A DNA stretch of 64,000 nucleotides. Origin: Ascarosepion bandense. Its lineage: Eukaryota; Mollusca; Cephalopoda; Sepiida; Sepiidae. Location: positions 5,667,501 through 5,731,500 of the forward strand of contig JBBBDQ010001270.1 of NCBI GenBank assembly GCA_037127315.1, read 5' to 3'. This document shows, one piece after another, positions 11,152 through 22,137 of the stretch. The translations under genes were made by a program, and so were the position numbers. Under the pieces are notes generated by a model. It saw nothing but the letters and a program-made list of their open reading frames with translations. It did not search any database and had not been told where the DNA came from. Positions within the stretch are counted from its first letter, which is position 1. The number at the start of each line of letters is the position of its first letter.

Positions 11152-11459
11152 CTTGGCTTAAATGATAAAATAAAAGAAAGAAGGGAAGATAGAAGTGTTA
11201 AACGTCCGTTTTGTGGAATGGGAAACTGACTTTAATGCTGCTTTACCACACCCTATTATGCATTAGTTATTTTTAGCATTAGTAAAATATTTCTGTAAGG
11301 TTGGAGTGAATAGAGGATTTAGCACCAAATTATTTCATTTGTTTTTTTTTTTTTTGTCTGAAATTTGTTTTAGCAAGTTTTGGTACTCAGTTTGAAATTT
11401 ACAAGAAAGGGATTGTTAATGATCAGGAATTAAAACAAATATCACTGAAAAAAATGTAA

Positions 11460-11580
11460 CATGTTGCTTTAGGATGCAGGCGATCATGGCCCTCCACAGC
11501 TTCTTATCATTTGTAAAATTTTTCAATATTTATCGCTTTACTATTCCTCTCGTCAATTTCCAAACCTTTTCATGTGCATT
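11460..11580 (-). mobile_element. RTE-like LINE 3' scrap
   Basis: The block AGGATGCAGGCGATCATGGC matches the conserved 3' coding end of the RTE-like family (GATCGCCTACGTCCTG on the minus strand). Decays quickly. Confidence 0.5.
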
Positions 11581-11708
11581 TCTCTACTTCTTAAACTAAC
11601 GACCAGCATTCGTATTTATGATGATTATTACTATATTTTGTTAAAGTTGTTAAGCTCAAATGTTTAACGGTGCGATTGGGGAATTTCTATGGGTATTTTC
11701 ACGCATCA

Positions 11709-13309
11709 CTCAATAAATCCCTGGCCTTATTAATAAAAAAAAAACAGCTTTTAGGCAAAATTCGAAGTTATTCATCAACAGTCTCCTTCTAGGGTGATAC
11801 ACTGAATCCAACGCCTCTTTAACCTTTCGATGCCTTTTTTTGTAGAACGAATTGTCTTTGGCCTCAAAATACTGAGGCGTTTATGATATCACTTCTGGAG
11901 ATAAATCTATTTCCCTGAAGTATTCTTTTGGGGCTGCAAACAGCCAGTAGTCGCTGGTATGTGGGGGGGGGGCACATCTTCGAAGTGCAATTCATGTAGT
12001 TTTTGCCATCGTTGCGATCGACTTTTGACACGGTGCGTTGTATTGGTGAAAATCACTTTTGTGGCTCTATCTGCAATTTCTTCTTTTAAACGCACCAATA
12101 ATGCTATATAATATTTACTATTGATAGTCCTTTTCTCAGGTAACCGATGAAAAAAATACCTTGCACATCCAAAAATCTTCTTTTATGTTCCATATCCTTT
12201 CAGGACGTAGGCGATCATGGCTTTCCACATCTCCCTGTCCCTGGTGGCTCTTAGCACGCTTTCTCCTGTTGCACCGTGCAACCCTTGTTCCGTCAACTAC
12301 CTGATCAGGTCCTTCAAATATGTTATCCGCTGCTTTCTTCTCTGTCTCTTTTCCCCTCTCTCTTCTCGTAACAGGTCCTCCAAGCCCTCCTTCCTCATCG
12401 CATGTCCCAGGAACTTTAATTGTCTCTTCCTCATGCAAAGTATTAATTTCCTTTTCGTCTCCATCCTTTCCTAAACCTCGTCATTGTTCACATGCTTGGT
12501 CCATGATATCCGCAGCATCCTTCTGTAGAACCACATTAAAATACAGAGGCCAAAACTTTGCCAGCTGATGTTTCCGTCTTTGGTGGCTTTAGACGGCTTT
12601 TGTCTGCTACTGTCCACTCAACTGGCTTCAGATTTGACTCCGGAGTGAAATGGTAGATCCATGTTTCATCCATTGTCACATATTTATGCAGAAACTTCTT
12701 CTTGTTGCGTTGAAACAGTAGCAAACAACGCTCTGAATCGTCGACGCATTGTTGTTTTTGATCAACTGTGAGCAAATACGGCACCCACTTTGAATACAGC
12801 TTTCTCATTGATAAATTTACATGCAAAATGGTTAATACGCTATCTTCCGATATGTCCAGATTCTATGTTATCTCAAGCAACTTCAATTTTTGATCGGACA
12901 AAGCAAGTTAGTGGATTGTTTGTGTGTGTGTGTTTCCGGGACACCTGTTAATTTGGAGTTACCTGAGCGTTCAGCATAATTTGTATCTGTACGACCGCAT
13001 TTAACGTCAGCATACCAACTCTTAACCATTGTTTCCGACAGAGTAGAGTCTTATCAAGACATTGCATTGTTTGAACAGTTTTTTTCTCATCAGAAAGCAA
13101 TGATTTACCAGCACACGAAATGCAGACTTTTCCATTGTTTTGAAAATTTGCAACAGTAGCTCTCACTTAAATAACTGTAATGAGTAAACTAATAATCCGA
13201 TGGAGCCAAAAATTTTGTCACGTGCCGTTTGAAGGTTAGTACTTCATAAAAATTATATGGATCTTTTATTAGTGGCGCCATCTATATATCAGTCCCGGGA
13301 CTTATTGAG
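11709..13309 (-). mobile_element. mariner DNA transposon, decayed and split by a LINE
   Basis: Inverted termini are visible: CTCAATAAATCCCTGG at 11709 and the complement of CTCAATAAGTCCCGGG ending at 13309. Removing the RTE fragment (12176-12537) leaves about 1.24 kb, the usual size of a mariner. The minus strand encodes, in broken frames, recognisable mariner transposase: WYADVKCGRTDTN in the N-terminal part, the linker block KWVPYLLTVDQKQ, the first catalytic Asp in YVTMDETWIYHF, the SAGKVLASVF block, then KLHELHFEDVPPP from the C-terminal third (the WVPHEL-equivalent linker lies further N-terminal). A TG microsatellite expanded inside it near 12918. Stops and frameshifts make it inactive. 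Confidence 0.85.
12176..12537 (-). mobile_element. RTE-like LINE 3' fragment inside mariner
   Basis: Minus-strand copy of the RTE-like C-terminal coding end (RKRQLKF...GHAMRKEG-like block, frameshifted) from the conserved GTGGTTCTACAGAAGGATGC start to the GATCGCCTACGTCCTG end. The upstream mariner frame stops exactly at 12536-12537, which fixes the junction. Confidence 0.8.
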
Positions 13310-13571
13310 GGATGTGTTATTGTCATAGAACTCACCGTGAGCTTATTTCATCGATAACTTAGGAAATAAGATTTACCAGGAATTTCAAATAGGAAAATGG
13401 TGAAATTTTCACTGGTTAAAACTTGTAAATCTTAAATTTGATCATTGTAAAATAATTCTGATCTTTTCAATATTATAAATGCTTCTATTTGTAACCGAAT
13501 TGATGGTTTTACTGTTAAAAGGTTTGACCTTCCTGACATTAAAAACAATTCTCCTTGGTACCTCGTCCGCA

Positions 13572-13859
13572 GTTGCGTTGTTGAGTAATGGATATCGGCT
13601 CGGAACGAGAAATCGGAGAGCCGAGTTTGAATTTCAGTTGAATTCGTTGCACTCACACACAGAAAACCCTTGGAAAAAAGTATTAACCCATATCTTCTCC
13701 CTCCAGTTATGGGTTGAATAGTAGGACAAAGTGGGTTCTATAACCTTAGTCTATCGCAGAGAGAAATAGCAACCCACTGTGGGAAAATCTTCTGCTTAAT
13801 CAGTCATGTCTCTTTCGAGACATGATCACCCACGATTATGACAATTAACCGACTGATTA
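13572..13859 (+). mobile_element. SINE-B copy
   Basis: Head TAATGGATATCGGCTCGGAA, B box GAGTTTGAATTTC, the body blocks and hairpin CATGTCTC-TTTC-GAGACATG are all present. The first few bases of the head are changed. Confidence 0.85.
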
Positions 13860-13904
13860 GATTGGAAACATTGGAAACTCTCTTCCACTTTCTTGCTTCA
13901 TCCA

Positions 13905-14250
13905 CCGGTCCCCTTCAGGATATAGGCGATCATGGCTCTCCAGAATTTTATCTTTTTTGCTATGTCTCCTTAACTTTCTTCTGCCATCAATTTGCACAAG
14001 ATCACTTAGTAAATTAAGCGTTTATTTCCTATGTCCCTCTTGCACTTCAATCTGCCCTGTCAGTAGCAGATTTTCTAAGCTCTCTTTCCTCATTATATTT
14101 CTTGGAAATTTAAACCGCATCTTCCTGATGTTAAGTATAAATTTAATTTCTGTTTTCATTTTCTCTAAAACTTCGTCGTTGCTCCCATTTTCGGTTCATG
14201 GTATCCTCAGCATACTTCTGTAGAACCATATTTCTGTTGCTTCAAGTCCA
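13905..14250 (-). mobile_element. RTE-like LINE 3' fragment
   Basis: Minus strand matches the C-terminal coding end of the RTE-like family, bounded by TTCTGTAGAACCATATTTC and CCTTCAGGATATAGGCGATC. More diverged than the 4506 copy; frames are broken. Confidence 0.75.
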
Positions 14251-14349
14251 GCATTCAAAGTAAGAGAACTATGAAAAAATCATTCCATCCCCAGGTAAGG
14301 CAATGAAGTCACTAAGTCGTAAGGGTTTACTGAACGTGAAAGAATATGA

Positions 14350-14462
14350 GAAAAAGAAAAAATAAAGAGAGAGCGAAAGAGAGAAAGAGAGAGAGAGAGG
14401 GAAAGAGAGAGGAAGAGAGAAAGAGAGAGGGGGAGGGAGAGAGAGAGAGAGAGAGAGAGCAG
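14350..14462. repeat. (GA)n-rich microsatellite
   Basis: Imperfect GAGAGA tract with GAAAGAGA interruptions. It yields serine/leucine-rich false frames on the minus strand. Confidence 0.95.
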
Positions 14463-14527
14463 TAAAAAAACAAACAGATAATATCGATTGATATTGCATT
14501 TAAATTTTTAAAGATCAATGTTTACTG

Positions 14528-14836
14528 GAATGTGCGTTGTGGCGCAATGGCTATCGACTCAGAACAACGGAACAACAAATCGGGGAGCTGAGTTCGAATT
14601 CCGGTTAAATTTCTTGGATTCGCTTACGCACAAATACGCTCAGGAAAGGTATTAATACCTCTAGTTATGGGTTAAAATAATAGGACAGAGTGGGTTCTAT
14701 AGCCTTGGCTGGCAACCAGTCTACCGCAGAAAGCAATGGCAATCTATTGCGGAATGATCTTCTGCCTAGTCAGTCATGTCTCCTTTGAGACATGATCACT
14801 CAAAGCATGTATCACGTATGGCACTTAACTGACTGT
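14528..14836 (+). mobile_element. SINE-B copy
   Basis: A box TTGTGGCGCAATGGCTATC, B box GAGTTCGAATTCC, full body, hairpin and terminal CTTAACTGACTG. Its A box is closer to a canonical tRNA A box than in other copies. Confidence 0.9.
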
Positions 14837-15533
14837 TTACTGGAAATCAAAAAGAAAGATAAAAGTAATTAAAATGATAAGAGGTCAAAAGTTACTCAGA
14901 GGGGCAAAAAGTTACTCAGAGGGGCAAAAAGCAAGCAGCTGTATAGAACCGTGATCATTTTAATCTGAAAATAATTAGGTAGAAAAAAAATGATATGCGG
15001 ACCGAACGTCTCTCTCTTGAATTCTCTTCGACGTTATTTAAATATCCACTAACGCGGACGTATATTTAATACTTGTACAAACACTTGCAGGGGCATCGAA
15101 ACGTTATCCTTTGATTGTATTTTGAAAATCTGCCTTTTTTTTATTATTATTATTCTGTTCCGCCCAACGAACCACATTAATTACACGACCTCTTTCGTTA
15201 TATTCTAAATAAATTGCCAAATGACGGGGCTCTACTAATTAACACATAGAACAGCAATTAATCACCCTCTCTATTAATCTTTTCTTCCCTCGGCATAGAA
15301 ACAGCGAAGTGCTGAAATCATTGCAAATTCGGGAAAGGGGCTGTGGTGTTTGAAACGTATAGTAGAGCTGGACCAGAGTAGCTCATCCGGTCGGGATATA
15401 TTTTGTATCCAGCTCAAAGAAACTTTTAAGGTGGATTTAAGCAAGGGAGATAACCGTTCAAACGTAGCTGACAAAGATTAAGATCTCTGAATTCTGACAA
15501 AATTGCAGGCAGGTATAAAAATTTTAAACTTGA
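14837..15533. other. No recognised feature
   Basis: Unique-looking sequence. A short local duplication (GTTACTCAGAGGGGCAAAAA, twice, 14890-14930) is the only structure noted. Confidence 0.5.
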
Positions 15534-15944
15534 ACCAGCTGAAATGTGGTTCTACAGAAGGATACTGCGGATATCATAAACCGAGCATGTGAGCAATGAT
15601 GAGTTTTGGAAAGGATGGAGACGAAAAGGAAATTAATACTGAGCGTCAGGAAGAGGCAACTAAAGTTCCTAGGACATGCAATGAGGAAGGAGGGCTTGGA
15701 GAACCTGATACTAACAGGCCAGATAGAGGGAAAAAGAGACAGAGGAAAGCAGCGGATAACATATTTGAAGGGCCTGAGCAGATGGATGAGAGAATGGGGG
15801 CTGCGAGATGTTACAGGAGAAAGAGCCACCAGGGACAGGGAGACGTGGAAAGCCATGATCGCCTACGTCTTGAAAGGACAAGGTACATAGAAGAAGAAGA
15901 AGAAGAAGAAGAAGAAGAAGAAGAAGAAGAAGAAGAAGAAGAAG
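15534..15944 (+). mobile_element. RTE-like LINE 3' end with long (GAA)n tail
   Basis: Starts at AGCTGAAATGTGGTTCTACAG and encodes, with one frame break, [38 protein letters not shown] and the AYVLKGQGT end, followed at once by ~19 GAA units. Shows clearly that the family terminates in an expandable GAA tail. Confidence 0.85.
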
Positions 15945-16189
15945 ATATATCTGTGAACGGGAGTAAAAAATGTATATTTATATTTTCCCTTATTACTCAT
16001 CCAATGTATGTGTATGTGTATGGCCACTCGTATCTGACGATTCCTGTCTACAAGGGCGGTTATCTAATCTCCATTGTAGACGCCTGATCAGGCACACTTG
16101 TGTTTGTGCAACACCCACAGAGCCACCTGTGGTTTATGCTCTAATTATGCTGATCGGACCTTAGTTACAGTTTCTGGGTGAGAGCACAC

Positions 16190-16475
16190 TATTCGGCGTA
16201 AACAAACTGAAATCTGAACAAGGCCAAGAAATTAAAAAACTTGGTTACGATGACTTATAACTACGAGGTAGCAGAACTATGGATGGCGCCTCAATTTCCC
16301 TGATAAGGATTGGGTCAACCCGTGGTATGGTTTTCAGGCACTTTCCAAAGATGTCGAACGCTAGGATCGCGTCCTCTAGACCAATAACATCAAGAAATAA
16401 CCATGGTGAGATTAGAACCCGGGCTGGATGTTCAGAATGCGAACTCGGCCACGCGCCCATGTATATGGCTCCCAA
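16190..16475 (-). mobile_element. Second tRNA-derived SINE type (SINE-2)
   Basis: On the minus strand, GGGCGCGTGGCCGAGTTCG resembles a tRNA A box (TGGCCGAGT) and GGGTTCTAATCTC, about 40 bases on, resembles a B box. The downstream ~200 bases form the possible body. Only one copy in this window, so the limits are guesses. Confidence 0.4.
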
Positions 16476-16494
16476 TACACTCAAGGTTTTCTGC

Positions 16495-16732
16495 TTCATA
16501 ATGTTGGCGCTCATGACTATCCACAACTTCCTATCTGTTGTAGTTGTTAATAAGTTTGTCCTTTTGTCAAGTCTCCGAATCCGTGCTCCTCTGTCCATTT
16601 TCTCAAACTCTCCATGTAGGTTGTCCGTTGCTTTCCTATGGCTCCTTTAATCTGTCCTGTGCATCCCAAATATTCCAAGCCCTCTTTTGTGATTATATGC
16701 TCCATAAATTTCAAATTCCTCCTCTTGATATC

Positions 16733-16738
<6 letters not shown>
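16495..16738 (-). mobile_element. Diverged RTE-like LINE C-terminal fragment
   Basis: The minus strand reads, in one frame, KRRNLKFMEHIITKEGLEYL and GCTGQIKG...GKQRTTYMESL, recognisable as the [20 protein letters not shown] region of the RTE family but from a distinct subfamily. Ends in (TA)n. Confidence 0.6.
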
Positions 16739-16772
<34 letters not shown>

Positions 16773-16795
16773 GATCATCCACGTATACTGTCTTA

Positions 16796-17473
16796 GTATG
16801 TATAGGAAAGAATATTAATAAAAAGTTTTGAATTTAAAAATGTACTTTTTTTTAACAGTATTTGTTTATTTTTATTATATTTTATATTTCAGACCGTCCT
16901 CGGTCCTTCATCAGAAACAAGTGATTTTTAAATTTGAATTAGAAACGTATTTCACGATAGCGTCCGAATATTTTTTGTTTACATCACGTGGTGTGTTTGT
17001 TCACAACATGCGGCACTTCCGAAAGAAAGAAAAATACTGGATTTTAAAATTAAATACACACAAGCTAGGGTTAAATAGGGACTTAGGTGTGTTGAATCTT
17101 TACAAATATTTCAATAGGTAAAAATTTTTTTTCAGATATTCCAAGAAATTTTTATCTAAAACAAACAGACTTTCTCTACGGACGTGCCGCATGTTGTGAA
17201 CAAACACACCACGTGATGTAAACAAAAAATATTCGGACGCTATCGTGAAATACGTTTCTAATTCAAATTTAAAAATCACTTGTTTCTGAATGCAATGAAT
17301 TCGGTTGGAATTCGAACTCGACTCTAGGAAAAACTGCTAAAAAATTGTAAGTTTAAAAATTGTTTCTGATGAAGGACCGAGGACTGTCTGAAATATAAAA
17401 TATAATAAAAATAAACAAATACTGTTAAAAAAAAGTACATTTTTAAATTCAAAACTTTTTATTAATATTCTTT

Positions 17474-17480
<7 letters not shown>
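16796..17480. repeat. Large palindromic element between (TA)n tracts, hammerhead-like cores
   Basis: Left arm 16800-17022 is the reverse complement of 17187-17282 plus 17363-17480; a ~80 bp segment (a SINE-B scrap, then AGGAAAAACTGCTAAAAAAT) interrupts the right arm. Both sides are flanked by (TA)n. Each arm carries a CTGATGA ... GAAA motif separated by a pairing segment (minus 16890-16917; plus 17367-17394: AGGACC against GTCT), the catalytic core layout of a hammerhead ribozyme. Helices I and III are not convincing here. No protein is encoded. Confidence 0.7.
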
Positions 17481-17506
<26 letters not shown>

Positions 17507-17511
<5 letters not shown>

Positions 17512-17660
17512 AAAAACTGCTAAAAAATTGTAAGTTTAAAAATGTATTTTTTTGACAGTATTTGTTTATTTCTATTATTATATTTTATATTTCAGACAGT
17601 CCTCGGTCCTTCATCAGAAACAATTTTTAAACTTACAATTTTTTAGCAGTTTTTCCTAGA
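17507..17660. repeat. Short palindromic element with hammerhead-like core
   Basis: Arms 17508-17545 and 17625-17660 are inverted copies (AGGAAAAACTGCTAAAAAAT and its complement). The interior carries the same TTTCAGAC...TTCATCAG core (minus strand, 17593-17620) as the larger neighbour. The left flank is (TA)n and the right flank a SINE-B fragment. Confidence 0.7.
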
Positions 17661-17927
17661 GTCGAGTTCGAATTCCAACCGAATTCATTGCATTCACTTA
17701 TGCGCAAATAGCCTTGGGAAAGGTATTAATCCGTCTCTTCCCTCCAGTTATAGGTTAAATAACAAGACAGATTTGGTTCTATAGCCTTGACTGGCAACTA
17801 GACTACCATAGAAAGTAATAACAACCTACTTGCTACATTATATTCTGCCCAGTCAGTCATGTCTCTTTCGAAACATGATCGTACAAACGTGTTTCACGTA
17901 TGACACTTAATTGACTGACTGGTTGAA
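17655..17927 (+). mobile_element. SINE-B, 5'-truncated
   Basis: Starts at the B box (GAGTTCGAATTCC) and continues through the body to TTAATTGACTGACTG. The head is lost at the palindrome junction. A minus-strand scrap of the same segment lies at 17283-17325. Confidence 0.8.
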
Positions 17928-18000
17928 GACCTTCATGTCCATAAAAAACGGTGTGTTTTTCCCTCCCTCGCAATTTTTATTCTTTTAAAATGATATGATG

Positions 18001-18297
18001 GGCGTTGTGGTGCAGTGGATATCGGCTCGGAACGAGAAATCGGAAAGCTGAGTTTGAATTCCAGTTTAATTCGTCTCATTCACTTACGCACAAATACCCT
18101 TGAGAAAGGTATTAATCCGTATCTTCTCCATCCAGCTATGGGTTAAATAGCAGGTCAGATTCTATAGCCTTGTTTGATAACCAGTTTACCACAGAAAGTA
18201 ATGACAATCTACTGCGGGAAAATCGTCTGCTCAGTCTCTTTTGAGACAAGATCGTCCAAGCGTTTATCACGTATGGCCCTTAACTGACAGACTGATT
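18001..18297 (+). mobile_element. SINE-B copy
   Basis: Head GGGCGTTGTGGTGCAGTGG, B box GAGTTTGAATTCC, body blocks, shortened hairpin region and terminal CTTAACTGACAGACTG. Confidence 0.9.
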
Positions 18298-19899
18298 AGA
18301 ATTTTAGAACATGAAAATGAATACATATATATTTCTTTTCTGTTGAGGATTGATAACAAAAATAACAAACACTACTAATTAGATATTTTATTTACAGTAT
18401 TTATTTATTACATTCTTTATTGGATTGGCTGGCAAAATATCGGCTAATTGCCAATCAATTCGAACTTTATAAAATGGTACATAATAATGATTTCCTTACA
18501 GTCGGTTGACATATTTTAATAATTTAGTCAATGTTTAGAAATCTCTGAATAAAAACTATTTACATGTTCATTTCTTTACAAATTGATAAATAGTGCATTG
18601 CATTAGTTTTAATACGACTGCATTAGTTTTTAGAATGCTGTAAATATAAACTGATTTCTTAAATATATAATCCAATGAATAAATAATGTTTTATTTTCTT
18701 GTGTAAATTCTTAAGAACAAAAAATGTATAAATTCACTTTCATCACATGTATAAGTATTATTAATATTATAAATTTTGTATAACACTTGTATAACAATCA
18801 TTTTGTTGTTTTTTTATTTTATTGGAAAATCTTAGTTCTAATTGGTTAAAAAGTCCTTTATGTAGCCATTTCTGTTCTTATCATTCTGCGAATGCAATTT
18901 ATTATTTCACCATTTTTTCCAATTTTTCTTAACTGACTTGTGTAACACCCCAACTGACCGTCCGAACAATTTTCTCCGGCGGCCGTTCTCCACGCTGTGA
19001 TTTTGCCGGGAGTTTGTTGAAAATGTCGGCCGAACAGCTGGGGGTACAAGATTGAACTATAAGGAACGAACTTCCACAACTTGGATGAGTTGAAAAGGAT
19101 GCTTTATTCGTTTAGAGTTAGCCTTTTCGGTTGGGGCAGGCGAATGTGACACACAGCTCTAACTCTAATTAATGGAGATCAACAAATCCGAACTGACCGA
19201 AACAAGACGAACGGAGATTCTTACTTCAAGCTCGCACTCGGCTGAACTCAACTCTTAACTCACTCTCTCACTTAACTGACTTCTATTTATTTAAATGAAT
19301 CCGGAAATCCGGAAATGCTTTAGACCACCGGTGACAAAAATTGGCGACTGTAAGTCTGAAATTTCAGTTATCTTTTTTTTTATCTTAATAAAGCTGCCGC
19401 CGGAAAATTCTTAATGTGTGGTCAAGATACAGTAAAGGACAGCCTTTGACCGGGTCATTCGAAAACCTACCTGCTGAACTTTATCTCTTTATCACATTAA
19501 ATCACTGAGTCAAATATTTACCGGAAGAGTGGTAGGATTTAAAACAGTAATCGGATACCGTTGTCTCTTCCACAATTTTCCTCATAGAAGAAAAAGCGTT
19601 AATTTATTTATTTTTTCCTCTTCTTTTTCACTTTTGTTAAATATGTTTTTAAACTATTTTCTATTCTAATCTATTTTCTATTTTAATCTATTATAATAAA
19701 ATACATATATGCCTAGTTATCGTGTCACACTTGTAAGTTCCGAAGAGAACCTTATGTCCAGCTTTGAAAGATTTTATAATTAATTTTGTACTATGCCAAA
19801 TTTTTAATTTTCTTTTATTTAGCAATTTTTAAACTTTTTCTGGTACACATTAGTTCCTCTAGTAACATAATACAGTATTAAAGTTATGGATCAGTCTAT
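18298..19899. other. AT-rich stretch, possible LTR-like block
   Basis: 18370-18470 reversed resembles 29340-29410, suggesting an unnamed dispersed repeat. A GC-richer block from about 18938 begins TGTGTAACACCCCAACTGACC-like and lies some 1 kb from the gypsy integrase scrap, so a long terminal repeat is possible, but no partner repeat is visible. No gene supported. Confidence 0.3.
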
Positions 19900-20360
19900 A
19901 ATTTTTTAAAAACTGTTGGAGCATGATTTCTTCCGTCTCCTTCCGTTTCCCCTTTGATTTCTTTAACACCTTTTTAGTCGTATCAACAAAACATTCAACC
20001 TGACCATTTGATCTTGGGTGGTATGGCGGTATTGCTCAACCGTATAGTATCAGCAAAAATTTTGAATATTATTGAATTAAACCTTTTAATCGTATCAACA
20101 AAACGTTCAGCCCGATCATTTGATCTTGGTGGGTATGGCGGTGTTGTTCAACTGTATAGTCTCTGCAAATATTTTGATAATCACTTGAAGTAAACGGCCT
20201 GTCAATATCAGATACTGAATTATCTGGAACACCAAATTTCGAAACAGTTTATGAAAGCATTCAGAGTTACAGTGGAAGTAGGTCTTCTACAGTCAAATAT
20301 TTTAAAAAACTGTTGACGACACTCAAGTCATACGCACTATTCAAAGGCCCCGAGTAATGG
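19900..20360 (-). pseudogene. Ty3/gypsy integrase remnant with internal duplication
   Basis: The minus strand, with frame changes, reads FGVPDNSVSDIDRPFTS and then PYHPRSNGQVECFVDTTKK, the core-domain blocks of a retrotransposon integrase (second Asp region; the Glu in NGQVE is the third catalytic residue). The SNGQ...ERFVDT segment occurs twice in tandem (about 19975-20090 and 20091-20200). Role in the intact element: joining cDNA into the genome. No pol neighbours remain and the frames are broken. Related in class, but not shown to belong, to the gag at 52640. Confidence 0.6.
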
Positions 20361-20476
20361 AGTGGAGGTGATCACCTTGTTTCTTGTTTAGGAAGGGGTT
20401 TCCGGTACACTCTCCTTCGACTTAGGTCGTGGTTTCCGGCTTTCTCTTTTCCAATCTTTTCACTTTTCCTTATTTG

Positions 20477-20690
20477 TTTTTTCAATTGGAGTTGATAGAC
20501 TGAACTATCGCCCGGTTCACACTCCACCCACGTCTATTGAACAGGTGTAGAGGCTCATCCCTTGTTCCCTGTTTAGGATGTGGTTTCCAGCTTTCTCTTT
20601 TCCAATTTTTTCACTATTACGTAGCCCCCTGCACATCAGTGGTGTTACTGATTGGCTCGGGGTGATACGATTAAAAAAAAAATTACATTG
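20477..20690 (+). mobile_element. LINE-E 3' end
   Basis: Contains CACGTCTATTGAACAGG, then GTAGCCCCCTGCACATCAGTGG and GGCTCGGGGTGATACGATT followed by an A run. The minus-strand copy at 59965-60130 has the same order. The 3' terminus resembles that of LINE-D (CCCCCTGCGCAATAGTGG...GGGGTGAGATGAT), so the two share a 3' tail type. Confidence 0.6.
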
Positions 20691-20845
20691 CTTTTGAAAA
20701 AAATTGTATTTCTGCACAGTGAGTGATAACCCGTAATCAGTTATGATCTGGAATACTTGTTGCATTTGTTCTGATGTTGACGTTTTTTGAATACGTCGTA
20801 TAAATAGTCGACGGTATAATCTAAGCCTGCACGCATCATATCTAT

Positions 20846-21012
20846 TCAGTCAGTTAAGTCCCATACACGCTTTGGTCAATCATGTCCCGAAAGAGACACG
20901 ACTGACTGGGCAGAAGATTATCCTGCAGTAGGGTGTCATTGCTTTCTGCGGTAGACTGGTTGCCATCCAAGAACCCAATCTGTTCAATTTTATGACTCAT
21001 AGCTAGAGGTGG
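20846..21012 (-). mobile_element. SINE-B, 3' half
   Basis: Minus-strand copy from the terminal CAGTCAGTTAAG through the hairpin and CTTTCTGCGGTAGACTGG, ending in the body; the head is missing. Confidence 0.8.
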
Positions 21013-21137
21013 AAGAGATGTATAATATTATTAAGTAGTAATTAGTGGGGGATCAGTTTATTACTTCATAACAATAAAAAAACCATCCCCCACTTTATGC
21101 CCAATAGAAGTTTTAATTATATTCCCAACTATTATAT

Positions 21138-21412
21138 TCAGTCAGTCAGTTAAGTACCATACGTGATACACAAGATTATCCCGCAGTAGGTTGCCATTGC
21201 TTTCTGCAGTAGACTCGTTGCCGACCAAGGCTATAGAACCCAATCTGTCCTGTTATTTAACCTTTAACTGGAGGGAAGAAACGAATTAATACCATTCTCA
21301 AGGGTATTTGTGCGTAAGTGAATGCAAGGAATTCAACTGGAGTTCGAAATCGGCTCCCTGATTTGTCGTTCCGTGACGATATTCACTGCATCACAACGCA
21401 CATCCTGTCATA
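21138..21412 (-). mobile_element. SINE-B copy with internal deletion
   Basis: Minus strand, from CAGTCAGTCAGTTAAG to the head complement CACAACGCACATCC. The hairpin segment (about 35 bp between GTGATACAC and AAGATTATCC) is cleanly missing. Confidence 0.85.
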
Positions 21413-22137
21413 TCTATGACATTGCAAGTATGAGTTTGAAAGGCCAAAAATTTAAATTTGGCAAAAAATTATTCCGTTGAGAGTAGCAGATATTTGTGAG
21501 ATATTAGAAACTCATTTAATTCCGTAGAAAAATCTGCGCATAGACCAATATTATTATTTTTAATTTTTAAGACATACTGTTGAGGCTTCCCCCTCATAAT
21601 AAACTGGGTATTTATCAGAAAGCATCCTTCTGAGGCTAGATGGGACACAAGGTCGGTTTTTAATGTGGGATTTCTGAGCCCTTAATCTCGGGTGAAATTT
21701 TTTGTAGACCTTGCAGGGTTGGGCTTATGTCTGCTTTTCCCGAGACGAGATTCTGCAGTTCGGCATAGCCTCGTCTGGGTTCCTCTCTGTCCGAAGACAG
21801 AATCTGACAAGTCTCATTTCGAGTGGAAATAATAATCTATCGACGAGATAATCCCTAGCGTTTATAATCTATCCAGTTCCTTGTAAATCTGTTCCACAAC
21901 TGAAAAAGTTAAAAAACAGGAACTATATTTTGCTTTATGTAACAAAATTGACATCACTTTAGTATATTTTCCAAGACTTTCGGAGAAAATTGTCTAAAAA
22001 TTCTTTAAAAAATTGTTCTAGAGAAGTAACAATTTACTTTTTTACAGAGCGAATTTAGGGACAGACTCCACAAATCGAACAATACCATCCAGCCTGCGAC
22101 AAATAAGTTCAACGCAATATTTTTCAATAAGAATGCT
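21413..22137. other. No recognised feature
   Basis: Contains a less AT-rich block (21590-21850) with short internal echoes (CGAGACGAGATTCTGC, CGTCTGGG) but no frame or repeat I can name. Confidence 0.4.

Noticed and set aside
11190..11220. Cephalopod-type SINE signature (GTTAAACGTCCG)
   Set aside because: Only twelve bases match and the rest of that SINE is absent, so it is not evidence for a cephalopod host.
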